NCBI GenBank assembly: GCA_012861695.1
Contig: JAAOOA010000033.1
Location: 20,561,934 to 20,625,933 of the forward strand
DNA length: 64,000 bases
Source: Trematomus loennbergii
Taxonomy: Eukaryota > Chordata > Actinopteri > Perciformes > Nototheniidae
Reading direction: 5' to 3'
Shown: positions 43,838 through 55,216 of the stretch, one piece after another
How positions within the stretch are numbered: position 1 is the stretch's first letter
How the letters are laid out: every line of letters begins with the position of its first letter
Translations under genes and position numbers: made by a program
The notes under the pieces: generated by a model
Database searches by the model: none
The model's input: the letters and a program-made list of their open reading frames with translations, nothing else
What the model was told of the DNA's origin: nothing

Positions 43838-44766
43838 TCATTATTCAGACTCAGCTCTCAGCGCTTAAGCTTCTTTTAAATGTTGATAAAACCAAGGTAA
43901 TGCTCTTTTCAAAAGCTAAAAAGACACCAGAGCCTGTTTTAGATATTTTAATTACACAAGGAATAAAACTTGAAGTGGTTGCCTGTTACAAATACCTTGG
44001 TATCTGGCTTGATGATTGTCTCACTTTTAAACTTCATGTCAATAACCTGCTTAAAAAACTGAGGGTTAGGCTAGGTTTCTTTTCCAGGAACAAGTCCTGT
44101 TTCTCACTTGAGGCCAGAAAAAGGCTAGTCACTGTGACCTTTTTACCTGTACTGGACTATGGTGATCTGATCTATATGAATGCACCTGCCAATTGCCTGG
44201 TCAAGTTAGATGCTGCTATCACAGTGCACTGAGATTTGTGACAAACTGTAAAGTATTAACCCATCACTGTACCCTGTATGCAAGGGCTGGTTTGCCTTCA
44301 CTAACTGTACGGAGGCTCAGTCACTGGTACATTTTTATATACAAAGCCATGTTAGGGAAACTTCCTTCCTACATCTGCTCCCTGATCTCACGGCGAATTG
44401 TAAGTGGCTACTGCCTGAGATCGAATGCTGTGGTTTTATTAAATGTGCCAACTGCTAGGACTGTCTTAGGGAAGATAGCATTTAGATGCGCAGCTCCGCT
44501 AACTTGGAACAGTCTGAGCAATTTGGTTCCGCTAAATGTTTTTAAAGAAGGATAGATACTATCCAATCGGAAACTGTTGGAACCTGTAAATGTTACTAGC
44601 TATGTAAACTGTAGTCACTGTAAATATGCTGTATGATGTCCTTTTTTGTTTTTCTGTTATGTTTATATGTATTCATGTGGAACCTACTTGCAGCAGGTCA
44701 CCCTTGAAAAAGAGATCAATGATCTCAATGGGATTCACCTGCATAAATAAAGGTTTGAAATGAAAG
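43838..44766 (+). pseudogene. LINE family A, copy 2, 5'-truncated, one frameshift
   Basis: This copy aligns with 3,286-4,110 of copy 1 from TTCAGACTCAGCTCTC onward, including NVDKTKVMLFSKAKKTPEPV and YKYLGIWLDD. It lacks the YADD segment. One base missing at about 44,212 (GCTGCTATCAC against GCTGCGTATCAC) splits the frame. The 3' tail is complete. Confidence 0.9.
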
Positions 44767-44857
44767 ATTTTTTTATCAGAACATGCATTTCTCCTCATTG
44801 TGAACATATATTGCACTCATGTTCAGAATATATGGTACGTACATGGTCTTTTATAAA

Positions 44858-45290
44858 TCTGAATATATATAGTGCATACATGTCCCCATATAATTGTGAA
44901 TATATAGCGCATACATGTCCCCATATAATTGTGAATATATATAGTACATGTCCCCATATAATTGTGAATATATTCTGCATACATGTCCCCATATAAATCT
45001 GAATATATAGACATACATGTCCCCATATATTTGTGAATATATATAGTACATGTCCCCATATAATTGTGAATATATTCTACATACATGTCCCCATATAAAT
45101 CTGAATATATAGTACATACATGTCCCCATATATTTGTGCAATATATATATAGTACATGTCCCCATATAATTGTGAATATATTCTGCATACATGTCCCCAT
45201 ATAAATCTGAATATATAGAGCATACATGTCCCCATATATTTGTGAATATATATAGTACATGTCCCCATATAAATGTTAATATATAGTAAA
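44858..45290. repeat. Minisatellite (CATGTCCCCATATA unit)
   Basis: About eleven units of roughly 35-48 bp each contain ACATGTCCCCATATA plus an AATATATA-type arm, alternating TTGTGAATATA and AATCTGAATATA variants. It lies within the right half of the 7-kb element, just internal to its AATATATT-rich end. Confidence 0.9.
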
Positions 45291-46802
45291 ATGTATGTTC
45301 ACATATATACACAACCAATATATTATATATATTTACATATATTACTCAATATATGGAAAGCGGCAATTACTGATGTATTATCCCATATATTACAATATAT
45401 TATTCAATATATATTATTGTAATATATTAACACAATATATTATTCTATATATCTTCAATATATTTTGTAGATATGAATAAACATGTTTTTCATGTTGATT
45501 ATTAATCAGTATCACTTGGTGTAGCCAACAGCAAGATTTCCTTTATTAAATCTTTTCAATTAACCAGTAAATCAGAAAACAAAATAATGCAATATATTGA
45601 CAGTTAATATATGGGGAAATATATTTTCTTTGCGTAAGGGCGGTGTTCCAGGGAACTCACCAAGTGTCAGAAAACACAACCCTCTCTATTTTCCTCCATA
45701 CCCAAATCTCTAAAAATGGGGCTGCAACGGATCTGATAAAAACTGATCCAGATTTGAACACTGTCCTGACGTCAGGACGGTGGCGCTACGGCTATTGGGC
45801 CAACTCCACCAATCAGGAGGAGACAGCCACTGCCATTGCCGTTCGAAAGCGCTGGAGACGCTGTAGTACATATGCCAGGCCTGTAAGTGGCGCTGTAGTC
45901 TGCCACAAAAGCAGCGAAGAAGACTTGGTTACCATGGTTACCCTTCTGTTTATTCTCCGCTGTGGCTTTCTTTCTCCCTCCCCGAGGCAAGCGTTTGCTC
46001 CCGCTGCAATGCAATCCCTCCCCGTCGAGGCAAGCACTGTAATTCTCTCCGGTTAGTCCACCAGCAGATGACAAACACCCACCTCTCTGCCTCTTCCAAG
46101 GAACGAGGGGACCATGCGGCAGAGTTTCAGTTTCAGTTTGTTTCGCAGGTCAAGATGTCCGTTAAAGTTTAAATCTTCCGGACAAAATTAGAAAAGTGCC
46201 GGTCAAAGGTCTTCTTTGTTATTTATTGAGCTTTAAAACAAATGAATAACGACTCTATATAATAAAACACGAGAACGGAGATCTCTTTTTCCCCCTCTTC
46301 TGACAGCCCAGCAGCTGATCAGAGCACGGCTCACCTCTCCTGCAGGGGGGCGTGGTCAGCAGAATCAGCCCCGTAGACAGCAAACAGCACATAGAGCGAA
46401 ATGAGGCATGGCTAAAATGCATGATCTGTTTGGTATTTTGAAAACAGAAATGTATAAATATACCTTATATAGGTATGGCCCTACAATATATCATTTAAAT
46501 ATAGCATGATAGGTTTCCTTTAAGTTACTCTGTTCTCCGCTTGTAATTATGCCGTTACAAGCTTCAACGTTATATTTATCATCTGAATTTGCCAAAACAA
46601 GTTTAATATTCTGAAAGCCAAGACTTTGTTTAATTGAAATCAGATGAAAACAAACTGTAACGGACCCTGCCGTGTTATCTATGATTACTATACGCCTTAC
46701 ATTCATAATTTCAGCCGGAGGGAGTGCGTGCAGCGCTGCGGAAGAGCAGAGTGGCGAGTGAGAGCTGTCATCTTCCCTTTACAAGCTTAAAAAATGTATT
46801 TA

Positions 46803-47861
46803 CATACATGCCAACCTTTCCAAATCCAAAAGAGGTAGGTTTGCGCGCGGCAAATGTGCACACCCAAATTAGGTAATCAGAAGAAATGGAACCCCAGTAA
46901 TTACATGTATAAGCCATGTATTTAACATATATTGCATCATTTTATGCATTTTTCAGAAAAAGTGGTAGTTTGGTAAACAGTGACATCAACGACATGTTTG
47001 GTCTGTAAAATGCCCGAAAAGTAAAAGAATGGGAGAAAATATCCCAAAGTCTCCACATTTTATTATATTTGTAATGTGTTTCTGGTCCTCTTTCAGTTGA
47101 GACAGTGTAGATGAAGGATGTGTCAGGATGTAGAACTCTTGTGTGAACATTGGATAAAGCCAGGTTCATATTCTTGTTTCATGTTGTTGACATATTAGAG
47201 TCAAAGGTTTGCACAGAGCGAAATATCTTTGTGTTGTGCCATAAATCAGAAAATACTGCATTAAAAAAGTCATTTCCTGCATGTTCTATTGATAAAGTGT
47301 GATATAAATAATGTACAGGCTTTCAGATTGCTGTAGTTCACTAAACAGAGACATTAATGACATGTTTGGTGTTGAAAATGTCAGAAAAGTGAAAGAATGG
47401 GAGATAAATATCCCCAAATCTCAAAATTGTATTATTTTTTTGTGTGTTTGTGGTCCTCTTTCAGTTGAGACACTGTAGGTGAAGGATGCTTCAGGAAAAG
47501 ACTAAACACTGGATGTCTTTCAGTCGCCAACATGTGTTTTCGAGACACTGATATTAACGGGAAAACCCTGCAGGACTCAAATGCCTCGTCTCTGTTCCCT
47601 TAAACTCATTTGGGAGTGATTACACCGGTCTGCACGTTGTTTCTCTTTCAGAAACACAGGACTGTTTGTATGATGGGATCGCAGACACGCTTTAAACGGT
47701 GTCCGCCAAAAGTTGAGTCCAGTGTCTATGTAGTGTCATTTTTATTTGTTATAGTTTGGGAAGATTGAAAATCGGTAGGGAAAGTCAGCTAAGTCGGTAG
47801 GCGGTAGAAACATGTCAAAAGCGGTAGACTACCGCCCATATCGGTAGGGTTGGCAGGTATG
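46803..47861. mobile_element. TIR MITE (CATACMTGCCAACC) with internal duplication
   Basis: The left end CATACATGCCAACC and inverse right end CATACCTGCCAACC are flanked by TATTTA on both sides (46,797-46,802 and 47,862-47,867). Two diverged copies of about 170 bp lie inside (46,965-47,135 and 47,340-47,500), sharing GACATGTTTGGT, AAAGAATGGGAGA and GGTCCTCTTTCAGTTGAGAC. No ORF. Confidence 0.8.
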
Positions 47862-48708
47862 TATTTATCGTGTGATTTTGGAAATAAAAGTTTCATATTC
47901 TGAAAGCCAAGACTTTGTTTGTTTAACAAAACACCCGAACCCGAAAAACTATTTTTTTACACAAATCCACGTTTATTTTGAAATGAGCCGTTGCGACTTC
48001 CGACTGATTTCGATAGAGCGGGTCACATATAATACATGACTTTGAGAGTAGGCAATCTAGGCATATTAACAACATTAATTAAACATACTTATCACGGCGA
48101 CGGTGTACTGAAATTATTTATTTTCATTTATTTTTTGCTAGGGGGCCCTTAGTGGCTGCGGGGCCCTAAGCGGCCGCTTATCTCGCTTAATGGGTCGGGC
48201 CGGCTCCGCGTTTATCGATTCACCATGTCCGTTAACATCCAGTACATCAGCAGAATAACAACCTAAAGCAGCATACATTTTACTTATCACATAATTGCCC
48301 AAATACAGTGTGAGTGTGGGTGTGCATGCACTCTGTCATAACTTAAGAAGTTCTAAAAATAATAATATTTTTTTTATATAACACTTGTTTTAAAGGTTCT
48401 GTTTGGTGTTGTTTAAATCTGTATCACTGTGAGGTCTAGTTAGTTTAATTTACTCCTGGGTACTATACACATTCATAAATGTATAGAATTTACAAGTAAA
48501 ACCATGTCTCCAAGATAAACATTTGTGAAACTTTATATAAGGACTCTAACATGTTTGGTTACTTGTTTGGCCCTAAGCTATTTTATTTTATTTATGTTCA
48601 CCCCATCATTTGCTTTGGTTTATATTGATCTATGTATCTTTTTCATTTAAAGTTGAATTGTTATTTGTAGAATTGCAACTCATTGAGATACTTTAGGTCA
48701 GGGCTATT

Positions 48709-49241
48709 CAATTAGTTTGGAATGGGGGCCGGTTGATGAAAATGATCCAAAGCAAGGGGCCGGGAAAAAGATGGCTTGAAATATGAGCAATCATATTTAA
48801 GAGCTTCAGATACAGTAAATACTACAACAGCATAGTGGAGTGCATATATTGTGTTTAATTCAATCAAACAACATAGCCCCAAGGCCTTTATAGATCTAAA
48901 TGGCAAGTTCAGAACTCAGTAGGCCTACATGTTTCATTTGATTTCATTTAGGTGAAATGATCTAATCATTCACGCAGAGATGCAATCAATGACAGGAGTT
49001 GTCACTACAGTATAGTAGGTGGGTTCGAAACCCGAGCCCGTCGAAGTTTTCAGGCATTGTCTACCCCTCTATCTCTCAATGTAACACCCTCTCTGGAATA
49101 AAGGCACTATGGCACAAAGAAAAACAAAAAAAAAAATCTTAAAAAAAAAAAATTGATGACTTTTTAACATTATATTCAAAGGGCCAGTAAATATCACCCC
49201 GGGGCCGGTTTGGCCCGCGGGCCGCCAATTGAATAGCCCTG
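48709..49241. mobile_element. hAT MITE with perfect 8-bp duplication, carrying a SINE fragment
   Basis: CTTTAGGT flanks both sides (48,701-48,708 and 49,242-49,249). The termini are CAGGGCTATTCAATT and its inverse. At about 49,015-49,135 a segment with GGGTTCGAAACCCGAG (a pol III B-box-like word) and an A-rich end looks like a SINE remnant. Its distance from the androgen-receptor start codon is about 0.5 kb. Confidence 0.95.
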
Positions 49242-49384
49242 CTTTAGGTCAATGTGTTCATCATGTGCTTGTTTTGCCTGCGTGCTAATAAGTGTTTCTA
49301 GCGCGTTGGTCCCTCATGGCCACCGTAGTTTAGTGAGTTTGTTGCAGCATACAGACAACACGTAAATAATTAAAGTGGAAGCAC

Positions 49385-49406
49385 CTTTATATATACAGTC
49401 TATGGG
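49385..49406. repeat. Solitary TIR of the 35.5-37.8 kb family
   Basis: TTTATATATACAGTCTATGG matches the right TIR of the 2.3-kb element exactly; no partner end was found nearby. Confidence 0.75.
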
Positions 49407-49733
49407 AAGCACATCTCTCGTTGGCTGAAGCATCTAAGAATCTTACATTTGACAAATGAATGAATCAACGCCCTGCTCGCCTCTTATCAAATCTGCTGTG
49501 AGCGCTTCTGACTACGAGGATCTCACTTCAGGAGGAGTTAGTGACTCCTGTAGCTCCCCTGGGACCTTTCACCAAAACGTGTTTTTCACAAGGTGATAGT
49601 TGCAGAGACATTTGTCGTTCAAAGTCCAGTCTGTTGAAAGAGTACACACTTTAAGGGAAATTAGCCAAACTAACGGACAGTTTGCACATCACTTGGGTGG
49701 ATAGAACACACACGGGCGGTGAGCGCACCCAGC

Positions 49734-50792
49734 ATGGCGCTACAAACTGAAGAAAGTCGGGGGTATGTAACTACAAACTCAACAGGAAACGGTCTGGGCA
49801 GCCTGGAAGAAATCGACAATGCAGACGCTAACATGTACGGCTCCGGACACGTTAATCCGCTAGCGGCCTGTGACATGGAGCAGTTCCGTCAGACAGCTGC
49901 TGCTCCTCGGGAGGAGCGGTCAGACGCAGACAGCCGTGTGGACGACAGCTCCTCTTCTGCCTGCGCCACAATCTCAGAAACAGCCAGGGAGCTGTGCAAA
50001 GCTGTGTCCGTTTCTCTGGGACTGGCCATGGAGTCCGCTGACACAGGAGACATGGACGCTGCTCTCCATGACCAAATGCGAGGAGAGTATTTGTTCGGAT
50101 CCCTGCCTCTGAACTGTCCCGGAGCTCAGGGGGCAGTGGCGGAGTACGCGCGCCATGACCGGCACTCTCTGCACGGCCAGAAGCAACTGGTGGAAATGTT
50201 CAAAAGTTCGGAGACTGACTCGCGCCTGCAACACCTCACCTCCACTCGGACATCTGCGGAGGAGCCACACTTCGCGCTGTGCGAGGCTGATGGCATTACT
50301 TCAGAGGAGATAGATCATCTGGACACGATGAGTGCAGCCTCTTGTCCTTATGCCACAACTGCGCCAAACAACTTGGCACACTTCGGACACGCAGCCGTGG
50401 AGCGACCGTGCCGAGGCTACAAGCCCCCCGACGAGGAGAGAGACTTCGGGGAAGCTATGGAGAACAAGTTCGGGGGTTATCAGCCAGACCAATACAGCGT
50501 CAAAGTGAAATGTGAGGACGGGGAAGTTGGCCGGGCTCTGTGGGACAGTAATTACACTTTTAATGAGAAGTACAACTCGCAGTGTTGGGGCTCCAGGCCG
50601 TGCATGAACGCGCACAGCACAGGGCCAACACCGCGTTCATATGTCATCCATACGACAGGAGCGCCGTGCGTCCGGAGCCAACACCTGAGCAGTGGCAACC
50701 GGGCGGGATGATGAGGCCGCCGTATCCCAACTCCAACTACATGAAGCCGGAAGTCGGTGAGTGGCTGGATGTCGCCTACAATGACACCAGGT
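49734..50792 (+). CDS. ar: Androgen receptor, exon 1 (N-terminal transactivation domain), apparent frameshift
   Basis: ATG at 49,734 has a good context (CCCAGCATGG). The frame encodes MALQTEESRGYVTTNSTG and, at about residue 82, ISETARELCKAVSVSLGLAM, the signature of vertebrate androgen-receptor N-termini. Also visible are VKCE and, near the end, MKPEVGEWLDVAYNDTR, matching the VKSEMGPW region of human AR; both fit the sumoylation motif. The exon ends at a consensus donor ACCAG/GTGAGC (50,793). The initial frame runs to a stop at 50,711. The receptor-like C-terminal part lies in the -1 frame from about 50,620 (ANTAFICHPYDRSAVRPE), so one base is missing between about 50,615 and 50,635, near GGGCCAAC. 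The product is a steroid-activated nuclear transcription factor. The DNA- and ligand-binding exons are not in the window. It may be a sequencing error or a null allele. Confidence 0.93.
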
Positions 50793-53700
50793 GAGCTATA
50801 ACAATGAACATAAAAAAGACGATATATATATATATATTACATTGTCTTTCTTATTAAGTGTGACTTTATGCCATTATTAATGGAGCAGAGACGGGTGAGT
50901 TTCTCTGACTTCTAGAACATATTGCACTCTGATCTTAATTCATTCATGCAGGTGTCCAATGTGAACCGTATGTGTGACCTTAATCTGATCCCAGACATGG
51001 GCATATTGAGTGTCTCCTGTTAAGTAATCCCTACATACATTATAACAAAATAGAATATTTACTCTATCATCATCTTAACCCAACTTTAGCACAAATTAAA
51101 AATAATGTAGTCTCTCCTCGTGCATTCTTATTTTATTTCTTCCTGACAGATATTTAAGGTCTTCAATTTTTTTGTTTAATTTAACAACCAAATGTCAAAT
51201 GTAACAGCAGGGGGGCTAGGGGAATCATGTTTTCTACTGCACCGACAGCAGAGGTATTTTATGACATTATCAGGTTGCTTTTATTAAATATATTGCCAAC
51301 TAAGTTCTGCTGCATTTTGAAAACACATTTGTTGTCTTGCTAGTTCCAATCTTTGCAGTTTAGATGCATATGCCCCCAATACATTATATATTTTTATTTT
51401 TTATATTACTAAATGAAGTTCTTTCATATGATTACTGGATGAAATACATTTTCCACTTAGATGTTCCTTTAGTTTGAGTTATTCTCAAAGCCATTTTAAC
51501 GATGTGCTTTATCAATTTTATCTTTCAGTTAAACATAACATCTATAAAGTTACTTTCAACAATTATTTAATTTGGCCTTCATCAAACATAAAATACCTTT
51601 CAGTGTTTGGTGATTATAATTTTTAATAACTAAATGGCTCCCATGAAAGAAATGTCTCTGGAATGTGTTCTCTGTCTTCTAATACACGCCAGCTTTGCTT
51701 GCCAGGTCAAATGTAGTTTTCTTGTGAGAGAAAAAGCCTGTTGAATTTATTGGGTGATTTCATGAATAGACCAGATATGACTCCACAGAATACACTCCGA
51801 ATGGACCTAAAGCCATGTTTGGCTACAATCGGTTTTAAAGAGCTTTAGAGTTTTAGTGTTTGGTTTGACCATTTATTTGAAAATGATGCCCTCAATCATA
51901 TGTTGACTGACTTCCACAAAGGACCATGTGTACCCTAGACACAGTGTACTGCAGCTGACCCTTATCACGCATTTGACCTATAGTTTACCTAGAGGCAATA
52001 GACACATGCCCGTTTATTTCTAGGTATTGTTGATGAGTCGGTCCTCATCATGTGGATTTACATATTATATAGTTGTTTGGACTTTTATAGCTACCATCAG
52101 TTCTCCTAGGATTTAAGACAGATAAACAATTTCATTTAGCTGCGGTTTTTATCCAAAGCGCTCAAACACATCAGTATCATAGACATACCTAATCATTTGT
52201 TGTTAAGCTTATTTCCCATGCTCTGCTGTTACCAGTGGCGACTGGTCATTAGGCACAGCCCCACCTAGTGTCAGCAGAAAGTATTACAAATAATGATTAC
52301 AAAAATGCAAAAAAAAATATATATATATATTTTAAGATCATGTTTAATCATCTGATTCGTCTGTACATTGCTGTTTTAGTCTCTGTTCTTCTAATTAGTG
52401 TCTACAGTGTGTGCCTATTGAGCTGTTTAGAGACATGTGGGACAAAACCTGATCATGCCCCTCCCTCTCACTGTCTAACTGAATGGTGACTGTAAAAACT
52501 ACACTGCGCATGCTCAGAGTATTTTCCTATTTAATGTGTGTGGCAAAAAAATAATGACCATAGGGGCACTGAGCTGCCATCCCCACCATACGTCATCTCA
52601 CATAATTCAGAGCTGATTAGCTGTAAGTACGTGTGCCGCGAAAAGTGTGGTGTGTGAAGAGGAGACGAGAGAGGTGCAGTGACGCGTCCTAAAACCAGGA
52701 AGTAAGCTGCGCATGGCTTCCCTCTACAAAAAAGCAATGAGATTTCTCCATAGGATTTTAGAAAATAGCTCGAAATAAGATCTGTGGGAAACGTACCTGT
52801 TAGATAAATGCACGTTTTGTTCAGCCGGATAATATCCACATGTCTACCCTACTTTTATAATTTTTGAATTATAAATCTATCGATTAGATTTATGATAGAC
52901 TTTTGAAACTACAAGAAGATAAGGAGGACTTTTACAAAAAAGTAATGGAGATTTTTGTCCAGAAGGATAGACAAATGGACTTCATCTTCAAGTCAAGGTA
53001 AGACCGCAATTTTATTGAAAATGGGATCTTACTAAGAGAGAACAATTAAATATTTAAATGATAAAATTACATTTTTTGGGTATCCTTTTGTTAATCGAAG
53101 CATCAGACAAAAAAAGCTTTTGAAAATAATATATGTTGCGTCTTGTTTCTACATGTCATGCAGGGTGTGTACGAGGCATACAAACAAATTACTTAAATAC
53201 ACTCAGGAGCAAAGAAACAAAAGCCTGGGTCAACATTTATCTGACCTGAAGCAGGATGAGATGAGCTGGTATAAATACTGTGGGGGTAATTATCCTTAAT
53301 TTAAAGGCGTTAAATCAGATTAAAGAGAGTCGTGGCAGCTGCTGCTGAGTTAGGCCTTATGTGTGTCTTAATAATATTTGAAAAAAATCAGTGCAGTAGA
53401 ATATGCAGTTTATCTCAACATGCAGAACATGAACACTTTACTACAGATAGTGCCATCTGAGGAAGACAACAATGGGTTTTACAAATGTTTGCAGCGGTGG
53501 AATGTAGCTAATTCCCTCCAGTATTATACTTTCATTTTATTCAGCTTATACCCCACCTCACCTCACCAGAAAATTATTAAACTCTTTACTCCACTACGTC
53601 TGTTTGACAGGTCCATTTACTTTTCAGAATAAAAACTCCTTACATTTCCTGTCCAGTTAGAAACATGTGTTTCCAAGTTTGGTATTTTTCTAATGTGATT

Positions 53701-53987
53701 ATTCCGATAGATAGATTACATTAGGTAAAATCAAATTATAAAATATAGGCTACTTTATTACTTCCTTAACGGGGAAATTGTTGCTGTCACAGCAGCATGG
53801 AAATGCATTGCGCATGAGTTTAAATAGAATATAAAAAAAACATTAATACAAAATAAAAATACAAAGACAAATATAAACATAGAACAATATTAACATTATA
53901 AAGTGTGCAAAGTAATTGCAGTTTTCTAAAATTTTAAATGCAGTGATGTAGTGTTAGTACAGTATGTGCAAATCGTAAATAACTAAC
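50793..53987 (+). other. Start of androgen receptor intron 1
   Basis: The intron begins at the GTGAGC donor. I see no second exon (zinc-finger DNA-binding motif) up to the window end, so the intron exceeds 13 kb if the gene is intact. Contents: TA microsatellites (50,821-50,838 and 52,317-52,331), an L2-tail word at 52,135-52,165, a hAT-like CAGTGGCGACTGG end at 52,233, and otherwise AT-rich sequence. Confidence 0.6.
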
Positions 53988-54468
53988 TTAAAGTGGACCT
54001 ATCATGCTATATTTGAATAATATAGTGTAGGACCATACCTATATAAGGCATATTTATACTTTTTTTTTTTCAAAATACCAAACAGATCATGCATTTTAGC
54101 CATGCCTCATTTTGCTCAATTTGAAATTTTTTAGCTCTATTTTTGCAAGGGCAGATTCTGTGAGAACAGCACCATCTACAGGCCTGGCATATGTACTACA
54201 GCATCTCCAGCGCTTTCGAACGGCAATGGCCGTGGCTGTCTCCTCCTGATTGGTGGAGTTGGCCCAATAGCCGTAGCGCCACCGTCCTGACGTCAGGACA
54301 GTGTTCAAATCTGGATCAGTTTTTATCAGATCCGTTGCAGCCCCTTTTTTAGAGATTTGGGTATGGAGGAAAATAGAGAGGGTTGTGTTGTTCCCTGGAA
54401 CACCGGGGACACATATTCATGTATACAAGACGTACAAAAGTGCATTTTGCATGATAGGTCCCCTTTAA
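53988..54468. mobile_element. TTAA-type MITE (copy Z2), compact
   Basis: TTAAAGTGGACCTATCATGC and its inverse GCATGATAGGTCCCCTTTAA bound 481 bp, each ending in TTAA. It is the deleted sibling of the copy at 38,579-46,523 and lies in the opposite orientation. Confidence 0.9.
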
Positions 54469-54778
54469 TTAACTGTTAAATGTTCTTTTATGGTTTGAAT
54501 CAGTTTTCAAACGCCTCCTTATTTGAAAAGTTTATAACCAAAATCAATGCATCAATAAAGCAGTATGTTAAATGCAAAAATAAATAAAAGTTGAACACTG
54601 ACAGGGGATATTTTTTATTGTTTTTATCTGTTTTAAGTCCTCATGTTGCATTGTTGGAGGAGCCTGGGACTTAAGTTTTTCATTGCCATATCCACACTGT
54701 AGCTGTTCATATGACAATAAAGCCTTGAATCTAGAATCTTTTATATCTCTGACTTTTTTAGAAGAATATTTGCTGCTT

Positions 54779-55216
54779 TCAACCCTCCTGTTGTCTTCGG
54801 GTCAAATCTGACCGATTTACTACTTTCATCAATCATAACTTTTTTGTTTTACATTCGATTGCATTAAGGCTTTATGATATCCTTCACAGTAGACATTTGA
54901 ACATACAAAACTGCTGATCACCACTTTCATTGAATTTTGGATGATTTAGTCAACTTTGTAACACCCATGGTGTTCCCGGTCAAAAATGACCACCATAAAG
55001 AAATGGAATTAGTAACCATCCGGATCAGATAAAACAGTTTTTCATGTATACCAGTAGTCTGATACAATGTACAGTTTGAAAGGGTGTTAAATGAAATTTG
55101 GTGATGATTCATGTTTTTTGTGTTCATGTAATAGCAGTTAAAACAGGACCGGTCAAATTTGACCGTGAACACCAAAGTAAGGGGGGGGGGGGAAACGAAC
55201 ACAACAGGAGGGTTAA
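54779..55216. mobile_element. piggyBac-like MITE (AACCCTCCTGTTGT ends)
   Basis: The left TCAACCCTCCTGTTGTCTTC and right ACAACAGGAGGGTTAA are inverse. The right flank is TTAA and the left is TCAA, one substitution away. Inside both ends lie GGGTCAAATCTGACC / GGTCAAATTTGACC palindromes. A G-tract is at 55,182-55,192. No transposase. Confidence 0.75.

Larger units (their letters stand above)
38643..45640. mobile_element. 7-kb element with CCCTTA-type ends and CG duplication
   Basis: The boundaries are exact because copy Z2 shows the empty site GTCCCCG|GTGTTCC. The insert begins CCCTTATGAAAC and ends GCGTAAGGG (inverse CCCTTACGC), and CG flanks both sides (38,641-38,642 and 45,641-45,642). Both subterminal regions (38,655-38,815 and 45,300-45,625) are dense in AATATATT words, which look like binding-site arrays. 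Inside are a hAT MITE, exons of a transposase-like gene, a LINE fragment and a minisatellite. The superfamily is not recognised. Confidence 0.7.
38579..46523. mobile_element. TTAA-type MITE (copy Z1) split by a 7-kb insertion
   Basis: The left end TTAAGGGGACCTATCATGC and right end CATGATAGGTTTCCTTTAA are inverse, and both sit in TTAA. The interior matches, in reverse orientation, the compact copy at 53,988-54,468 (for example ACGTCAGGACGGTGGCGCTA at 45,770 and CCAAACAGATCATGC, inverse, at 46,420). The left 64 bp and the right 0.88 kb of this copy are separated by 38,643-45,640. TTAA duplication fits Kolobok or piggyBac-type mobility. Confidence 0.85.

Noticed and set aside
44823..45318. 145- and 155-codon minus-strand ORFs as protein genes
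   Set aside because: Frames remain open only because the minisatellite unit lacks stops; no start context or splice sites.
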